A stretch of 37,896 nt of DNA from positions 1-37,896 of the forward strand of contig JASURT010000006.1 of assembly GCA_030446435.1 (NCBI GenBank). The letters are read 5' to 3'. The DNA is from Candidatus Ozemibacter sp. (GTDB taxonomy: Bacteria > Muiribacteriota > Ozemobacteria > Ozemobacterales > Ozemobacteraceae). The notes beneath the pieces are model-generated. The model was not told the origin of the DNA, made no database searches, and was given only the letters and a program-made list of their open reading frames with translations. Position 1 is the first letter of the stretch. Every line of letters begins with the position of its first letter. This document shows, piece by piece, positions 8,469 through 17,000 of the stretch. The translations under genes and the position numbers were made by a program.

Positions 8469-8482
8469 TCGTTCCTTTCGAA

Positions 8483-9916
8483 CTAGCAGCCAAATGAAAG
8501 CTGGAATTCAAAAGGATGTGGGCGAAGCATTACCGGCATGGCTTCTTCGTCTCTTTTTCTTTTGATCCAGGTGTTAATCAAGCCTTCGGTGAAAACGCCG
8601 TCGGCCAGCAAGAATTCATGATCTTCTTCGAGAGCTTCGAGAGCTTCTAAAAGGTTTCGCGGCAGAGTCTTGATCTGCTTTTGCTGCGCTTCAGAAAGTT
8701 CGTAAAGATTGCCGTCGAGAGGGCCGACTCCGCATTTTTTTGAATCGAGTTTGCGCCTTACACCGTCAACACCGGCCATAACCATTGCCGCGAACATCAG
8801 ATAAGGATTGGCGGTACAATCGCCGGCACGATATTCAAAGCGTTTGTCTTCAGCTTCTTTAACATAACCGGGAATACGAATTGCGGCAGAACGGTTAGAA
8901 GTAGCCATAACGATAGAAACGGGCGCTTCATAACCGGGCACCAGTCTTTTGTATGAATTCGTCGAAGGGTTGGCGAAAGCTGAAATTGCGCGGGCATGAA
9001 CGAGAATTCCGGTCATGAACTGCATTGCAACTTTGCTCATACCTGCATACCCCTTGGGGTCTGCAAACATGGGCTTGCCTTTTTTCATCAGCTTGAAATG
9101 CACGTGAAAACCGTTTCCCGGCGCTCCAAACATGGGTTTGGGCATAAATGTAGCGGTCAAACCGTTTGCCATGGCAAAGTTCTTAACTGAATATTTGATC
9201 TGCATGGTTTTATCGGCCATTTTTCTGGGTGTGTCAAATTCGGTTTCGATTTCAACCTGACCCGGGCCACCAACTTCATGATGATGGTATTTCACGCCAA
9301 CACCCATGCTGTGCAGTTCTTCGCAAAGTTCGCTTCTGAAAGAAGCAAACCTGTCAGAAGGCTGTTCTCCGTGATAGCCGCCTTTGAGTGGCATAGGATA
9401 TCCACCATTGCCATTTTCAACGCTTCCGGTGTTCCAGTGAGCCTGCCATGAATCGACCTTGAAAGAAGCGCTGTTCATCTGATCGCTGAAGCTGACTTCG
9501 TCAAAAAGATAGAATTCAAATTCTGGTCCCAGCAGCATTTCATCGCCAAGTCCAAGCTTTTTCAGGCTTTGCTCGGCCTTATCACAAACAAATCTCGGGT
9601 CCTGTTCAAATCTTGGCTCATTGCCTTCAATTTCGTGAATATTGCAAACAAAAGACAGGGTTGGTTGCTGCCAGTATGGATCGATAAAAGCAGTGCTCAG
9701 ATCGGGGATCAATACCATATCACTCTTATCGACGGCTCTGAATCCGTAACTGGAGCCATCAAAACCAAAACCTTCCTTTAAAACCGTTTCGGTTACATAT
9801 CGGGCGGGAGTTGTGAGATGGCGCCATTTTCCGAAAAGATCACAAGCCTTTAGATCAACGTTTACGATGTCATTTTTTTTGATAAAACTTACTGCTTCTC
9901 TGGCAGACTTGAACAT
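8483..9916 (-). CDS. glnA: glutamine synthetase, type I
   Basis: 477 residues, normal for GSI. It joins ammonia to glutamate using ATP in the cytoplasm, as a dodecamer in this family. Signatures: beta-grasp segment with FDGSS (52-56), GPEFEFYLFD (130-139) with metal-binding Glu132 and Glu134, HHHEVGGPGQVEIE (211-224), GNGFHVHF (267-274) with the metal His271, NPSTNSYKRLVPGYEAP (316-332), and FEYRAGDCTANPYL (360-373). Tyr405 in NLYELS stands at the place of the Tyr that is adenylylated in enterics (NLYDLP), so this control is possible but not shown. Ribosome site AAGGAGA precedes ATG 9916. It heads the minus run continuing into the Hint gene and pcrA; a palindrome over its -10 suggests repressor control. 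Confidence 0.95.
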   Translation of the reverse strand: MFKSAREAVSFIKKNDIVNVDLKACDLFGKWRHLTTPARYVTETVLKEGFGFDGSSYGFRAVDKSDMVLIPDLSTAFIDPYWQQPTLSFVCNIHEIEGNEPRFEQDPRFVCDKAEQSLKKLGLGDEMLLGPEFEFYLFDEVSFSDQMNSASFKVDSWQAHWNTGSVENGNGGYPMPLKGGYHGEQPSDRFASFRSELCEELHSMGVGVKYHHHEVGGPGQVEIETEFDTPRKMADKTMQIKYSVKNFAMANGLTATFMPKPMFGAPGNGFHVHFKLMKKGKPMFADPKGYAGMSKVAMQFMTGILVHARAISAFANPSTNSYKRLVPGYEAPVSIVMATSNRSAAIRIPGYVKEAEDKRFEYRAGDCTANPYLMFAAMVMAGVDGVRRKLDSKKCGVGPLDGNLYELSEAQQKQIKTLPRNLLEALEALEEDHEFLLADGVFTEGLINTWIKRKRDEEAMPVMLRPHPFEFQLSFGC

Positions 9917-9958
9917 TCAGCTGTCTCCTTTTTATATCTATAAAAATATTCAGGGTAC

Positions 9959-9970
9959 ATGTTATAACAT
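9959..9970. promoter_or_regulatory. palindrome over the glnA -10, candidate operator
   Basis: ATGTTATAACAT is a perfect 12-bp palindrome 43-54 nt before the glnA start and covers the proposed -10. The halves TGTTA/TAACA resemble the half-sites of GlnR/TnrA-type nitrogen regulators, but the 7-bp spacer of that consensus is absent, so the regulator is unknown. Confidence 0.4.
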
Positions 9971-9989
9971 TTTATCAGGATTTTTTCAG
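9961..9989 (-). promoter_or_regulatory. candidate promoter of glnA
   Basis: On the minus strand, -35 CTGAAA (9984-9989), 17 bp, then -10 TATAAC (9961-9966; five of six to consensus). The transcript would start near 9954 and have a leader of about 37 nt with the AAGGAGA ribosome site. The rest of the 9917-10101 gap is AT-rich; it holds a TTGACA at 10042 without a good -10. Confidence 0.5.
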
Positions 9990-10101
9990 GCTTCTATAAA
10001 AGAATATTTTAGCGAAGAACCTTGTATCTCTGATATTTCGTTTGACAAGACAACCAGCTGAGATTAACCTTGGCAACATAAATTCACCTTGGGAAAATTT
10101 T

Positions 10102-11091
10102 ATGACAAATTGTGAGCCGCAGAGAAAGTATCAGTTAACCGCCATTTCAGACGCCCTGACCGACATCATTATTGAAGTTAACGATAATGTTCTCGACAAC
10201 CTCGATCTACCCAAAGGAAACAGCATCGAGCTCAATGAAGAAAACCTGGGCAAGCTTGAAAAAATCGTGTCGACCCATAAGCCCCAGATTGCCCCCGGCG
10301 GCTCGCCGACCAACGTTATTTACGGGGCAAGCAATCTGGGTTTGAAATGTGCATTTATCGGTTGCGTCGGCAGCGATGACTTTGGCTACGGCTATATCAA
10401 CAATCTGCGCGAAAACGATATCGACACCTATGTATCTATCAAGCGTGGCAGTTCTGGTCTATGCTACACCCTTATAAGCCCGGACGGACAGAGAACTTTC
10501 GGTCTGGATTTCGGTGTGGCCAAGCAACTGTATGAATATGAAATTCTTCATAGTCTGGTTAAAGATTCAGAATTTTTGCATTTCTCTGCTTATGAATTTC
10601 GTGGCGAGAATCCCATCAATTTTGCGACAAGACATGCGGCAGAAATTGCGCGCAAGCACGGCACCAAAATTTCTTTCGACCTTGGTGACAGTTTTGTCAT
10701 TCAATCTTCTCGAGAACAAATCGAAACCTTTCTGTCAGAAAAAATCGATCTGCTTTTTGCCAACGAAGATGAAGCCAAAGCCCTTTGCGGCAATAACGAC
10801 TACAGCAAACTGCTGAAATACACCGATCTGGCAGTGGTAAAACTTGGTCCTGGTGGCGCACTTGTCATAACCCCCGAAAAAGAGATATGTGTAACCGGTT
10901 ACAAAGTTGAAGATGTTCGCGACACCAACGGTGCCGGTGATAACTTTCAGGCGGGTTTTTTCTATGGCCTTCACAAGCAGCTTGATTTAGAGTTCTGCAT
11001 CAAAATCGGCAACTTTCTCGCTGCGAATATTATCAGACGAATCGGTGCCCAGTCTCAGGTAAAAATAACCGGTATAGAATATTTTATCTGA
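10102..11091 (+). CDS. PfkB-family sugar/nucleoside kinase (adenosine kinase-like)
   Basis: 329 residues from ATG 10102; a TTG in frame at 10042 would add 20 residues that do not look like the family, and the natural PfkB opening KYQLTAISDALTDIIIEV begins just after the ATG. PfkB motif 1 is at 62-98 (QIAPGGSPTNVIYGASNLG with GCVGSDDFG), motif 2 at 274-280 (DTNGAGD) with the catalytic base Asp280. DTNGAGD with Asn and the overall layout resemble the adenosine-kinase/ribokinase branch that phosphorylates a hydroxymethyl of a sugar or nucleoside using ATP. The true substrate cannot be read from sequence. It diverges from glnA and its last 8 bp overlap the convergent GNAT gene. Confidence 0.85.
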   Translation: MTNCEPQRKYQLTAISDALTDIIIEVNDNVLDNLDLPKGNSIELNEENLGKLEKIVSTHKPQIAPGGSPTNVIYGASNLGLKCAFIGCVGSDDFGYGYINNLRENDIDTYVSIKRGSSGLCYTLISPDGQRTFGLDFGVAKQLYEYEILHSLVKDSEFLHFSAYEFRGENPINFATRHAAEIARKHGTKISFDLGDSFVIQSSREQIETFLSEKIDLLFANEDEAKALCGNNDYSKLLKYTDLAVVKLGPGGALVITPEKEICVTGYKVEDVRDTNGAGDNFQAGFFYGLHKQLDLEFCIKIGNFLAANIIRRIGAQSQVKITGIEYFI

Positions 11092-11590
11092 TTATTTTAC
11101 CGTAGATAAAAACATCGTGAAAATGGCCTTCAAGACAAAGATAGCTGTGTAGCAGCCCTTCTTTCTTAAACCCTGCTTTTTCAACAACTCGCGCGCTCGG
11201 CAGATTTTCGACAACCATAATTGCCTGCAGTCTGTTGATGAATGGCAGTTTCGACAAGGCATACTCTTCAACCAATCTGACGGCTTCAGTAGTTATACCC
11301 TGACCATGGTATCTGCGATCGATAAAATAGCCAACTTCGGCATTGTAATTTCTTCCGGTTTCAGGAATCAGGCCAATAGCGCCAATAACCTCGCCTTCAA
11401 GTAAAATTGAAAAGTTAAAGGTTTTTTTCTCTTTAAAATTCCTGACATTGTTACGCAAAAATCTCTTTTCGGCCTCAATTGAAGAGATATTCAGCGGAAA
11501 GAACCGAAAATTCCCGGTGGTGAGAATTTTGTAAAATCTGGCGGCATCTTTTACCATCTGAGGCCTGATAGTGATAGCAGCTCTAGGCAT
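11084..11590 (-). CDS. GNAT-family N-acetyltransferase, RimJ/RimL type
   Basis: 168 residues. The acetyl-CoA-binding motif A is RRYHGQGITTEAVRLV (92-107; R-x-x-G-x-G), preceded by strand NAEVGYFIDR (83-92) and followed by VVENLPSARVVEKAGFKKEG (126-145), the hallmark C-terminal part of RimJ/RimL-like enzymes. These acetylate N-termini of ribosomal proteins or small amines and antibiotics; the substrate here is unknown. The start ATG 11590 follows GAGGGG by 6 nt, and the gene overlaps the end of the histidine kinase by 8 bp, so the two are translated together. Its 3' end overlaps the PfkB gene by 8 bp tail to tail. Confidence 0.85.
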   Translation of the reverse strand: MPRAAITIRPQMVKDAARFYKILTTGNFRFFPLNISSIEAEKRFLRNNVRNFKEKKTFNFSILLEGEVIGAIGLIPETGRNYNAEVGYFIDRRYHGQGITTEAVRLVEEYALSKLPFINRLQAIMVVENLPSARVVEKAGFKKEGLLHSYLCLEGHFHDVFIYGKIIR

Positions 11591-13886
11591 TCTTGCCCCT
11601 CAGTTTCTGTTCATCGAGAAGCCTTCTTATACTTCGCAACAAATCAACAGTCTTATAGGGTTTAGGTATAAAACAACCGTTAAAGTCTGAGTAAAAACTG
11701 GTATCAAGGATTTCTTCATGATAACCACTACAGAAAACCACCGGAACTTCGTCATTTTCATTTTTGATTACTTCATAAGCAGCTTTTCCGGTCATTTTCG
11801 GCATGATAATGTCAAAAACGAGAATATCAATTTTGTCTTTGTTTTCCATGAATTTTTCGACCGCCTGCTGACCATCTATGGCAAAAATGACGTTATAACC
11901 AGCTTTTCGCAACATTCGACCGGCAAAATTCCGTACCAGTTCTGAATCTTCTGCGAGCAAAATGGTTTCAGAACCTTCAAGTGTTGAATCTACCTCAACA
12001 GAAGTTCTGGCTTTCAATTCGCTCATAATGTCGCTGGCAGGCAGATAAATCTGGAAATTTGCACCATTTCCGGGTTTGGATTCAAGATGCAAAAGCCCAT
12101 CATGTTTCTGAACTACACCATAGACAATGGCAAGCCCAAGCCCAGTTCCTTTACCCACTTCTTTTGTCGTGTAAAACGGCTCGAAGATCTTTTTAATATC
12201 TTCAGCGGCGATACCAGGGCCATTATCTATTACACTTATTTTCACGTAATGACCCGACCGGGCCCATGGGTTTTCGAAACAGAAGCTTTCGCTCAGCCTT
12301 GCTTCTTCTGTTTTAATGGTAATTTTGCCCTTACCACCCATCGCATCACGTGCATTTACGCAGAGATTGATAATTACCTGCTCGAATTGCCCGGAATCAG
12401 CCCTTACATAAGGCACATTTTCTGCAAGCTCTGTAACCAGCTCAATTTGCGGACCAAGCAACCTTTTTACCAGCTGCGAATAATCTTCCAGCGCCCGGTT
12501 TACATCAAGTGTTTCTTTAACTTCCTGGCTCATTCGGCTGAAAGTCAAAAGCTGTCTTACCAGGGTTTGCGATTTTCCGGCCGCTTCTATCAGCATTTCT
12601 ATACAGGTGTAATTCTCATCATCTTCAGGCAATGAAAGCTGAACCATTTCTGCATAACCCATAATAGCCTGAAGCATATTGTTGAAGTCATGAGCAATGC
12701 CGCCGGCCAGCTGCCCCACCGCCTCCAGTTTCTGCGACTGCTGCATTGAGGTTTCTCGATTTCGAAGCTCGGTAATATCTTCGACAATGCCAACCATGAA
12801 CTGCCCGATTCCGGTTGCGCTTCTTTCTATGATTTTGCCGATGATATGAAACCAGCGCCAGTTGTCACCTTCGATTTTAATTCTAAAATCAACATTGAAC
12901 TGATCGGTAAGTCCGCTGATATACTTGGCCAGTTTGCGCATGACCATATCACGATCTTCAGGGTGAATACTGCGTCTGAAGAATCTGGTGCTGAATCTGG
13001 TGTTTCTGAATTTTTCGAGATTTTGCAACATGGTTTGGGTAAATTCGATTACTTCGGCCCGCAAATTCCATTTGAACACAGAAATTTTACCGGTTTGTAA
13101 TGCCAGCAAAAGCTGTTCGCGATTGTGAATCAATTCATCTCTGGCACGCTCGAGCTCTAATGTTCGCTTTGCCGCCAGAATTTCAAGCTGGTCACGGTGA
13201 TCGACGAGCTCTTCGTTCAATCGATCAAGCTTTATCAGATAATAGTACCCCATAAGAAAAACCGGCATTCCAAGAAGCGAAAAGAAAAGGCTGATATAAA
13301 AAGAAGAGTTATGAGCCTGAGCGATTCTTGTTTCAAGCTCTTCCTTGTGTGAATCAGCACAGGCCAGGTATTTTCTGCCACCAGGAGAAATCATAGGAAT
13401 GGCGCATGAGCGAAACTGACCCCACTGATCTGAAAACGTTGCAAATACGGGTTCTTTGCTATTGTAATAAGCAATCTTGAAGCGAACAGGAATGGTGTCG
13501 TAGGCCATGAAATACCATCTTTTGCTTTGGCTGGCTTCTTTTTCACTCACCGTCGAAGCGCTGAAATAAAACCTATCGTCTTTTTCGATAACCGTATAAA
13601 GTTCAGAAATACCCAACTGAGCGCTGTGACTTGCAAGAATTCTACGCCACTTAATTTCTTCTTTGTAACTGACACTGCTTTTATCTTCAGCCCGGTCCTG
13701 AAAATCTGCCGGTAGAATATGGGCAATACTCAATGCCGCCGATTTAAGTCTTTCATCGGTAAGCTGCAGAATAACCTTTTCCTGATACGAACGATGAAAA
13801 TAGAAAAAAGCTACCAGCCCCGCAATATAAAAGCCGGTACAAAGTAAAAGTATCAGTTTTCGCTTTTTTGACTTTGTTTGAAGCAT
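11583..13886 (-). CDS. hybrid sensor histidine kinase with PAS and receiver domains
   Basis: 767 residues. Membrane segments at about 11-30 and 196-217 enclose a periplasmic sensor of roughly 165 residues. A coiled linker (225-255) leads to a PAS domain with PAC tail (256-375; FMVGIVEDITEL). The kinase core has HisKA with GQLAGGIAHDFNN (391-403; phospho-acceptor His399), N box NLCVNARDAM (507-516), G1 DNGPGI (554-559), F box FEPFYTTK and G2 GTGLGL (580-585). The C-terminal receiver (640-760) has E646-D647, phospho-acceptor Asp692 in VFDIIMP and Lys742. All phosphorelay residues are present. The signal and downstream partner are unknown; no response regulator is adjacent. It is co-translated with the GNAT gene. 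Confidence 0.93.
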   Translation of the reverse strand: MLQTKSKKRKLILLLCTGFYIAGLVAFFYFHRSYQEKVILQLTDERLKSAALSIAHILPADFQDRAEDKSSVSYKEEIKWRRILASHSAQLGISELYTVIEKDDRFYFSASTVSEKEASQSKRWYFMAYDTIPVRFKIAYYNSKEPVFATFSDQWGQFRSCAIPMISPGGRKYLACADSHKEELETRIAQAHNSSFYISLFFSLLGMPVFLMGYYYLIKLDRLNEELVDHRDQLEILAAKRTLELERARDELIHNREQLLLALQTGKISVFKWNLRAEVIEFTQTMLQNLEKFRNTRFSTRFFRRSIHPEDRDMVMRKLAKYISGLTDQFNVDFRIKIEGDNWRWFHIIGKIIERSATGIGQFMVGIVEDITELRNRETSMQQSQKLEAVGQLAGGIAHDFNNMLQAIMGYAEMVQLSLPEDDENYTCIEMLIEAAGKSQTLVRQLLTFSRMSQEVKETLDVNRALEDYSQLVKRLLGPQIELVTELAENVPYVRADSGQFEQVIINLCVNARDAMGGKGKITIKTEEARLSESFCFENPWARSGHYVKISVIDNGPGIAAEDIKKIFEPFYTTKEVGKGTGLGLAIVYGVVQKHDGLLHLESKPGNGANFQIYLPASDIMSELKARTSVEVDSTLEGSETILLAEDSELVRNFAGRMLRKAGYNVIFAIDGQQAVEKFMENKDKIDILVFDIIMPKMTGKAAYEVIKNENDEVPVVFCSGYHEEILDTSFYSDFNGCFIPKPYKTVDLLRSIRRLLDEQKLRGKNA

Positions 13887-13905
13887 CTTTTACGATTCCT
13901 GATTA

Positions 13906-13934
13906 ATTCTAACAGTAAGAAGAATTCTTAACAA
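13906..13934 (-). promoter_or_regulatory. promoter of the hybrid histidine kinase
   Basis: On the minus strand, -35 TTGTTA (13929-13934), 17 bp and -10 TAGAAT (13906-13911) with a TG one base before it (extended -10). The start would be near 13899, with a short leader that holds the AGGAA ribosome site. Confidence 0.6.
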
Positions 13935-13956
13935 ATCAAAATTGCTCATTTGTTAA
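13928..13956. repeat. 9-bp inverted repeat over the -35 of the kinase promoter
   Basis: TTAACAAAT (13928-13936) and ATTTGTTAA (13948-13956) are exact reverse complements separated by 11 bp, and one arm covers the -35 hexamer. The spacing of about two helical turns between arm centres fits a dimeric DNA-binding protein better than an RNA hairpin. Confidence 0.5.
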
Positions 13957-13962
13957 ATCGGA

Positions 13963-13995
13963 AAAGAGGCCATTCCATGAAGGAATGGCCTCTTT
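13963..13995 (-). terminator. terminator of the pyruvate:ferredoxin oxidoreductase gene
   Basis: A perfect 14-bp stem AAAGAGGCCATTCC (13963-13976) / GGAATGGCCTCTTT (13982-13995) with a 5-nt loop, 20 nt after the stop codon at 14016. The minus-strand arm runs into TTTT. Confidence 0.85.
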
Positions 13996-14015
13996 ATTAG
14001 GTTCTACACTGCCTG

Positions 14016-17000
14016 TCAGGCGTCGAATTTCATATCGGCAAGCTGTTTGTAGATGTTGTATCTGAGTTTAACATCTTTTTGAGCCTGTTCGATAAGCTTC
14101 TTGGATGCTTCCGGGTTTGATTTCAGCAGCATTCTGAAGCGGTTTTCACCGTAAACATATTCAGAAAGCGCCAGACTTGGTTCTTTTGAATCGATGTTCA
14201 ACGGGTTTTTGCCTTCTTCAATCAGATCAGGATTGAAACGATACAGTGGCCAATGACCTGATTCAACGGCTTTTTTCTGTTCCTGCAGACCGGCGCCCAT
14301 ATCGATACCGTGAGCAATACAATGGCTGTAAGCAATTACGATTGCCGGGCCATCATAGTTTTCGGCTTCGATGATAGCTTTGAGAGCGTGGGCGGGGTTG
14401 GCACCCAGACTGATTTTGGCGACATAGATGTTGCCATAGGTCATGGATATCATGCCAAGGTCTTTCTTTGGCATTGGCTTACCGCCGGCAGCGAATTTGG
14501 CAACCGCTCCGAGAGGGGTAGCTTTACTCATCTGACCACCGGTATTTGAATACACTTCGGTATCCATTACGAGAACTTTTACGTTTTTGCCGGAAGCAAG
14601 CACGTGATCAAGTCCGCCGTAACCAATATCATATGCCCAGCCATCGCCGCCGATGATCCAGACAGAACGTTTGATAAGGTATTGAGCCATATCGTGCAGG
14701 CGTTTGCAAACAGCGTCTTCGCAATCTTTTACAACTTTTTTCAGTTCTTCGACATTGGCACGCTGGGTTTCGATTTCTTCCTGGGTTTTCTGTGGGTTGT
14801 TGAGAATCTTGTCTGCAACAGCTTTAAGATCACCAGAGCATGAGCAACCGCAGTCTTTTGCTTTAACCAGCAGTTCTACGGCTTCTTCCATAAGCTTGTC
14901 AGAAGCAAGTCTCATACCCATACCGAATTCAGCGTTGTCTTCGAACAAGCTGTTAGACCATACAGGGCCACGACCATCTTCTCTTACGCAATAAGGAGTG
15001 GTTGGCAGGTTACCGCCGTAAATTGAAGAACAACCGGTGGCATTGGCGATAAGAAGTCTGTCGCCGCAAATCTGAGTTACCAGTTTGATATAGGCAGTTT
15101 CACCACAACCGGCACATGCGCCTGAGAATTCGAGCAGAGGTCGAACATACTGACTGCCCTTGATGGTGTTGATGTTGATGAGAGATCTGTCTGGGTCAGG
15201 AATCTGATGGAAGAAGAAATCCCAGTTTTCTGCTTCATTGTGGCGCATTTCTTCGTCTTTAAGAGCCATGTTGATAGCCTTGGTTTCAAGCTTCTTGCCT
15301 TCGGCATCTTTCTGATGAGCCGGACAGATGCTTACACATGCGCCGCAGCCAGTACAATCTTCAGGTGCAACCTGAACGGTGAAAGACAAATCTTCTTTGA
15401 AGCCCTTGGCTTTGCAGGATTTGAAAGTTTTTGGTGCCTTTTCAAGCAGAGAAGGCTGATAAACTTTTGTTCTGATGGCAGCGTGCGGGCACACCATAGA
15501 ACACATACCACACTGAATACAGGATTCAGTATCCCAGATCGGCATTCTGATTCCGACATTTCTCTTTTCATACTGAGAAGTTGCAGTCGGGAAGCTTCCG
15601 TCTTCGGGCATCTGACCAACGGTTATGTCGTCACCGCGACCGGCGAGAATTGGCTCGAGAACGTCACCAACGAATTTTGGTGCGTTTTTAAGAGTCATGG
15701 CGGGTTTAAGACCTTCAGAAGCTGTAACTTTTTCCGGAACCTTAACTTCGGTAAGGTTTTCAAGAGCTTTGTCAATAGCTGCCCAGTTCATTTTTACAAT
15801 GTCTTCACCCTTGCGGCCATATGACTTTTTAACAGCTTCTTTAAGATATTTCACATATTCTTCACGTGGCAGAATTTTAGAAATTTCGAAGAAGCAGGTC
15901 TGCATGATCATGTTGATGCGATTGCCAAGTCCGATAGATTCAGCAAGATTAATGGCATCAACGATGTAAAATCTGGCTTTTTTGTCGATCAGGCGCTGCT
16001 GCGTCTGCTTTGGCAGTTTTTCCCAGATTTCATCTTTGCCGAAATGGGTTTCGAGCAGGAAAGTGCCGCCATTTTTAAGGTTCTTGAGCATGTCGTATTT
16101 TTCAACGAAACTATAGTTGTGACAAGCAACGTAGTTTGCGTGAGAAATGAGATATGGACACCTGAGAGTGTCTTCACCAAATCTCAGATGAGAAATAGTC
16201 ATGCTGCCTGATTTCTTTGAATCGTAGACAAAATAACCCTGAGCATTGTTATTGGTTTTTTCACCGATAATTTTGATCGCATCTTTGTTTGCGCCAACAG
16301 TACCATCTGAACCCAGTCCGTAGAACATTCCAGAGAAAGTTTTCGGGCTTCCGGTTTCGATAGATTCGCCGAGCTCGAGGTGAGTTTTGGCAAGGTCATC
16401 GATGATACCAACGGTAAAATGGTTCTTTGGCAGATCCTGTTTCAGGTTGTCAAATACTGCGATAACCTGGTTCGGAGTGAAGTCTTTAGAACCAAGACCA
16501 TATCTGCCGCCAACGATTTTCGGCCAGTTGGTGAATGGAGCTTCTTTGGCTTCAAGAGCTTCGCCAATGCTGTTGCGAACGTCGATATAAAGGGGTTCGC
16601 CTGCGCTGCCGGGTTCTTTGGTGCGGTCAAGAACTGCAATGGATTTAACTGTTTTGGGGAAAGCATTTACAAGATGGCGAGGGCTGAACGGACGATAAAG
16701 TCTGACTTTGATAACGCCGACTTTTTCACCTTTGGCATTGAGATAATCAACAACTTCGTGAACCGTTTCAGCGCCGCTGCCCATGAGAACGATAACTCGT
16801 TCTGCATCTTCAGCACCGATATAATCAAAAAGTTTGTATTCTCTGCCGGTAAGCTTGGCAAATTTTTCCATTGCTCTGGTTACGCATGCAGGAGCTTCTT
16901 CATAATACTTGTTAACTGTTTCACGGCCCTGGAAATAAACATCGGGGTTCTGGGCGGTACCGCGCATTACCGGACGATCAGGATTGAGACCGCGATCACG

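Noticed and set aside
10071-10088. Sigma-54-like TTGGCA element upstream of the PfkB gene
   Set aside because: The -24 GG is present, but the -12 position reads TC instead of GC at the required spacing, so the match is incomplete.
10042-10101. TTG start adding 20 residues to the PfkB-family kinase
   Set aside because: The extra residues do not fit the family; ATG 10102 lies right before the conserved first strand and the TTG belongs to a TTGACA that could be a -35 element.
12087-12635. Open frame of 182 codons on the plus strand opposite the histidine kinase
   Set aside because: It lies within the conserved HATPase region of the opposite gene and has no recognisable protein features.
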